Source: Peribacillus muralis | GTDB taxonomy: Bacteria > Bacillota > Bacilli > Bacillales > DSM-1321 | Assembly (NCBI RefSeq): GCF_001439925.1 | Contig: NZ_LMBV01000003.1 | Location: 62,001-126,000, forward strand | DNA length: 64,000 nucleotides | Direction: 5' to 3' | Part shown: piece after piece, positions 62,719 through 64,000 of the stretch | Layout of the letters: every line of letters starts with the position of its first letter | Position numbering within the stretch: position 1 is the stretch's first letter | Translations under genes and position numbers: made by a program | Notes under the pieces: model-generated | Database searches by the model: none | The model's input: only the letters and a program-made list of their open reading frames with translations | Told to the model about the DNA's origin: nothing

Positions 62719-63749
62719 AGGGTTATGCTTTCACCTTTTTCAGCAGATTGATAGAGAGCTTCGACGAGTTGCATGATCAAGTAACCTTCTCTTCCATCAG
62801 CCACCATGACCTCTTTGCCAAGACATTTATCAACAAAGGCAGCCATTCCTTTCTGTAGCCTGTCTGGATCGGCTGTCTTCCTATCCAATATCGTCACTAA
62901 TTCACCTTTTTGATCAGAATAGATATGGGCAGGAAACAGGGTTGCCCCCGCTTCATCCCCGAGGAATTCCACATTCATGATGGAGGTTTCTTTTATATTC
63001 AGAGCAAATGAAGTCTCGATTTGCAGCAAGCACCCGCCTTCAAGCTCAATGAATCCAAAAAGGGAATCCTCCACTTCATATTTGTTCGGATCCCATTCAC
63101 CAAAAGATCCATGCGATTTTTTCGTGCCGATTTTTTGAAACATTTTTGCCGTTACCTTTTCTACTTTTGGATAACCCAATACATATAGGGCGGCATCGAG
63201 CATATGGACGCCCAAATCTATTAAAGGTCCCCCGCCTTGGGCTTCTTTGTTAGTGAAATTTCCCCAACCTGGTACACCGCTTCGGCGCAGTGCTTTTGCT
63301 TTTACAACATAAATGTCCCCAAGTACGCCTTCTGCCACTTTTTGTTGCATGATTTTAACGTCATCGGCAAAGCGATGGTGAAAATTATATGCAAGAATAA
63401 GCTTGTTTTCTTTAGCAACGTCCTGCATATGCCTTGCTTCTTGGCCTGAAATGGAAGGCGGCTTCTCGCACATAACATGACAGCCATGCTCCAAGGCCTT
63501 TATGACATGCTCATAGTGGTATTTATTGGGCGTGCAGACACTGACGATGTCCGGCTGTTCCGCTTGAAACATTTCCTCTACATCCGTATAGTATCGTGCT
63601 ATTCCGTTCCGTTTCGCAAAATCTTGCGTCCGCTCGGGATTAGGGCCGACAACTGCGACAATTTCAACCTCATTCCTGGTACGGTAGTATGAAACATGGA
63701 CCTTTTCTGCCATTTGCCCTCCACCAATTATCGCAATTTTCTTCTTCAT
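62715..63749 (-). CDS. Gfo/Idh/MocA-family oxidoreductase
   Basis: 344 residues: N-terminal Rossmann domain with IAIIGGGQMAEKVH, the CEKPPS lysine motif near residue 96, and a C-terminal beta-sheet domain with GGGPLIDLGVHMLDAAL (catalytic-region Asp/His). Many members oxidise C3 of free or linked glucose. It overlaps the GH65 gene by 4 bp, so coupled expression and a shared substrate are likely. Confidence 0.9.
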   Translation of the reverse strand: MKKKIAIIGGGQMAEKVHVSYYRTRNEVEIVAVVGPNPERTQDFAKRNGIARYYTDVEEMFQAEQPDIVSVCTPNKYHYEHVIKALEHGCHVMCEKPPSISGQEARHMQDVAKENKLILAYNFHHRFADDVKIMQQKVAEGVLGDIYVVKAKALRRSGVPGWGNFTNKEAQGGGPLIDLGVHMLDAALYVLGYPKVEKVTAKMFQKIGTKKSHGSFGEWDPNKYEVEDSLFGFIELEGGCLLQIETSFALNIKETSIMNVEFLGDEAGATLFPAHIYSDQKGELVTILDRKTADPDRLQKGMAAFVDKCLGKEVMVADGREGYLIMQLVEALYQSAEKGESITL

Positions 63750-63764
63750 CTTTAGTCAGCCCCT

Positions 63765-64000
63765 TTAGCCTAATGATTGCCTTAGGTAATGTAGTGCTTT
63801 CATATATTCCGCTTGCGGATCATTTCCTCTTACACGGCATTCTATCGTTAAGAAACCATCATATCCGTCTTCTTTAAGTTGATTAAAGTGACGCTTGAAG
63901 TCCAGTGAGCCGCTGCCTGGCTGAAAACGGTGGTTATCCGCCAGATGAACGTGCCGAACCAAATCCTGATTCATATGCAATGCCTCTGAAATATCATCTT
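63765..64000 (-). CDS. TIM-barrel sugar isomerase/epimerase, C-terminal part
   Basis: About 78 C-terminal residues of an AP-endonuclease-2-like (xylose-isomerase-like) TIM barrel; the frame runs off the right edge. Family motifs are VRHVHLADNHRFQPGSGSLDF (metal-binding His and Asp) and YDGFLTIECR (metal-binding Glu). Such enzymes often epimerise or isomerise the 3-keto sugars made by Gfo/Idh dehydrogenases. It lies 15 bp upstream of the dehydrogenase gene in the same operon. Confidence 0.85.
   Translation of the reverse strand, partial: DDISEALHMNQDLVRHVHLADNHRFQPGSGSLDFKRHFNQLKEDGYDGFLTIECRVRGNDPQAEYMKALHYLRQSLG

Noticed and set aside
1-64000. CRISPR array, prophage, tRNA/rRNA genes or defence island
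   Set aside because: No regularly spaced short repeats, phage structural genes, cloverleaf sequences or defence-type proteins were seen.

Overview
The window looks like chromosomal DNA of an aerobic, spore-forming Bacillaceae bacterium. Moderate GC, strong AGGAGG ribosome sites, many U-tailed hairpin terminators, S-box and THI-box riboswitches, a Spo0E-family phosphatase, a CwlO-type hydrolase and B. subtilis-like proteins (NiaP, Ohr, YidC/SpoIIIJ, YezD, PgmB) all point that way. A Peribacillus (Bacillus simplex group) origin is my inference; no rRNA or other marker gene is present to prove it. There are no tRNA or rRNA genes, no CRISPR array, no prophage and no intact insertion sequence.

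Layout. 1-11.3 kb: the 3' end of an ftsW-like gene, a NhaC antiporter, release factor 3, a cold-shock gene, an Ohr peroxidase, an MFS exporter, a GDPD phosphodiesterase, a collagen-like small protein and a YidC insertase pair. 11.5-15 kb: a cyanophycin operon (cyanophycinase then cyanophycin synthetase). 15-19.9 kb: a stress flavoprotein-like gene, a divergent RpiR regulator/GH4 6-phospho-glycosidase pair, an M42 aminopeptidase and two tiny genes. 20-25.6 kb: a five-gene oligopeptide ABC operon with a CodY-like box in front. 26-31.4 kb: mixed housekeeping and stress genes, a duplicated repeat, a Spo0E phosphatase and an FbpA-like gene behind a SAM riboswitch.

31.7-35.4 kb: a TPP-riboswitch-controlled thiamine salvage operon (tenA-thiW-thiD-thiM-thiE), followed by the niacin transporter niaP with a NiaR-like operator. 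36.9-46.7 kb: an aldehyde dehydrogenase, M29 aminopeptidase, a second cold-shock gene, a DUF218 protein, a beta-lactamase-fold hydrolase, yezD with an unusual structured leader, an APC permease, an aldose-epimerase gene broken by a stop codon, and a two-gene membrane/DUF2653 unit. 47-52.9 kb: CwlO-type endopeptidase and the sulfate uptake operon sbp-cysT-cysW-cysA, whose leader carries a terminator hairpin.

53-58.3 kb: a NadD-like gene flanked by two copies of a 187-bp repeat, then a tryptophan-catabolic operon (esterase-like gene, amino acid permease, kynA). The esterase-like protein has lost all three catalytic triad residues. 58.5-64 kb: a glycoside phosphorolysis operon (TIM-barrel isomerase, Gfo/Idh dehydrogenase, GH65 phosphorylase, glycerate kinase, beta-phosphoglucomutase). 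Its composition suggests breakdown of a glucoside of glycerate, and it resembles the E. coli ycj cluster with an added glycerate kinase. This operon and the dead esterase are the most promising leads.
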